The notes under the pieces are model-generated. The model worked only from the letters and a program-made list of their open reading frames with translations, did not search any database and was not told the DNA's origin. Of a stretch of DNA of 64,000 nt, positions 63,086 to 64,000 are shown one piece after another (positions within the stretch are counted from its first letter, which is position 1; every line of letters begins with the position of its first letter). A program made the position numbers and the translations under genes. Location of the stretch: NCBI RefSeq assembly GCF_001486505.1, contig NZ_LN909048.1:1-64000 (forward strand). The letters run 5' to 3'. The stretch is from Paenibacillus rubinfantis. Lineage in GTDB: Bacteria > Bacillota > Bacilli > Paenibacillales > Paenibacillaceae.

Positions 63086-64000
63086 TTATTCGATCTCAAA
63101 CAGCTTGCTGATCGACAGCTCCTCGTGCACGCGAATGATCGCTTCGCCCATCAGCGGAGCGACGGAGAGCACCTTCAGCTTGCTCGTTGGGTTTGGATGA
63201 ATGATCGGAATCGTATCGGTTACGATCACTTCCTTCAGCGGAGAGTTTTCCAGACGTTCCATCGCTGGACCGGACAACACAGGGTGCGTACAGCAAGCGT
63301 ACACCTCTTCAACCCCGCCTTCCTTCAACGCGTTAGCGCCAAGGACAATCGTACCGGCGGTATCGATAATGTCGTCCACGAGGATCGCAGTTTTCCCTTC
63401 GATGTTCCCGATAATGTTCATGACCTCGCTGACGTTGGGCTCCGGACGGCGCTTGTCGATGATCGCCAGCGGCGCGTTCAGGAAATCGGCCAGCTTGCGG
63501 GCACGAACCACCCCGCCATGGTCAGGCGAGACGACAACCGGATTCGGGATATGCTTGGAACGGAAATATTGGGCCAGAATCGGCACGCCCAGCATGTGAT
63601 CCACAGGGATATCGAAGAAACCTTGAATCTGCATGGCGTGGAGATCCATCGTAATGACCCGGTGCGCACCGGCCTTCTCGATCAGATTCGCGACCAACTT
63701 GGCCGTGATCGGATCGCGCGAGCGGGCCTTCCGGTCCTGGCGGGCATAACCGTAATACGGGATAACTACATTGATGCTCTTGGCCGAAGCTCTTTTCAAA
63801 GCATCCACCATGACGAGGAGCTCCATCAAGTTATCGTTGACGGGCGCGCAGGTTGATTGCACCACGTAGACGTGGCAGCCCCGGACGCTTTCGGACAGCT
63901 TGACTTGAATTTCGCCGTCACTAAAGCTCGTCGTCTCCGAATCCCCCATCGGGATGCCGATGTAATCGGCGATCTGATGAGCCAATTTCGGGTTGGAGTT
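63086..64000 (-). CDS. prs: Ribose-phosphate pyrophosphokinase, 5' end missing
   Basis: Prs makes PRPP from ribose 5-phosphate and ATP. The visible 304 residues start at [15 protein letters not shown], so roughly the first 12 residues lie beyond the right edge. Motifs include the flexible loop [18 protein letters not shown], the divalent-metal [12 protein letters not shown] segment and the PRPP-binding loop [10 protein letters not shown]. The order prs-pth is as in B. subtilis. Confidence 0.96.
   Translation of the reverse strand, partial: NSNPKLAHQIADYIGIPMGDSETTSFSDGEIQVKLSESVRGCHVYVVQSTCAPVNDNLMELLVMVDALKRASAKSINVVIPYYGYARQDRKARSRDPITAKLVANLIEKAGAHRVITMDLHAMQIQGFFDIPVDHMLGVPILAQYFRSKHIPNPVVVSPDHGGVVRARKLADFLNAPLAIIDKRRPEPNVSEVMNIIGNIEGKTAILVDDIIDTAGTIVLGANALKEGGVEEVYACCTHPVLSGPAMERLENSPLKEVIVTDTIPIIHPNPTSKLKVLSVAPLMGEAIIRVHEELSISKLFEIE

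Overview
The window looks like chromosome from a Paenibacillus-type endospore former (Firmicutes, Bacillales). The 5' end of a 16S rRNA gene sits at one edge. Next to it are the folate, lysS, ftsH, tilS, spoIIE, divIC, spoVT, mfd, pth and prs genes, in the order known from the origin-proximal part of Bacillus genomes, read on the minus strand. Frequent GTG and TTG starts, strong GGAGG ribosome sites and sigma-A promoters fit this. I infer the genus from gene order and general character, not from a database search.

Layout: 1-226 is the 16S 5' end, with tandem rrn promoters and a boxA-like leader up to 464. 586-4292 holds lysS, greA, dusB and a YazB-type regulator. 4244-9146 is the folate/PABA operon (pabB-pabA-pabC-folP-folB-folK). 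9291-10229 is cysK with a palindrome in its promoter. 10497-15655 is nadA-nadB-nadC-coaX-hslO. 16229-22474 holds ftsH, hprT, tilS, a YabT-type kinase and a YabS-type vWA protein. 23150-30006 is an oligopeptide ABC transporter operon with an ArsR-type regulator, lying between yabS and spoIIE. 30118-34918 holds spoIIE, yabR, divIC, yabQ and yabP.

35029-51180 is a fermentative hydrogen module. It has a trimeric NADH/ferredoxin-type [FeFe]-hydrogenase (hydC, hydB, hydA), a 2-oxoacid:ferredoxin oxidoreductase made of two fused proteins, all three H-cluster maturases (hydE, hydF, hydG) and an aspartase gene. Two operons converge: aspA-hydF on plus, and hydE-porGD-porAB-hydC-hydB-hydA-hydG on minus. 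Between their 3' ends lie two AT-rich orphan genes and a complete IS3-family element. Two Rex/Fnr-like operators precede hydE and porGD, so control by redox state or oxygen is likely. The module splits rqcP (yabO) from yabP, which are neighbours in Bacillus subtilis.

51670-64000 returns to the housekeeping and sporulation set: rqcP, hup, mazG, spoVB (broken), spoVT, a PrsA-like foldase, mfd, fin, pth and the 5'-truncated prs.

The most unusual observations are these. (1) Three intergenic copies of a roughly 183-bp element are built from four 26-bp units (TAACG-N13-TTATTT-like) in the order forward, forward, reverse, reverse, at nearly identical offsets. (2) The hydrogenase/PFOR/aspartase module has Rex-like operators. 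(3) spoVB is broken at a sequence that closely resembles two facing Tn5/Nextera mosaic ends, which points to an assembly artefact. (4) The IS3 element sits in the loop of a pre-existing long stem-loop at the end of the hyd operon. No CRISPR array, tRNA gene or prophage was seen.
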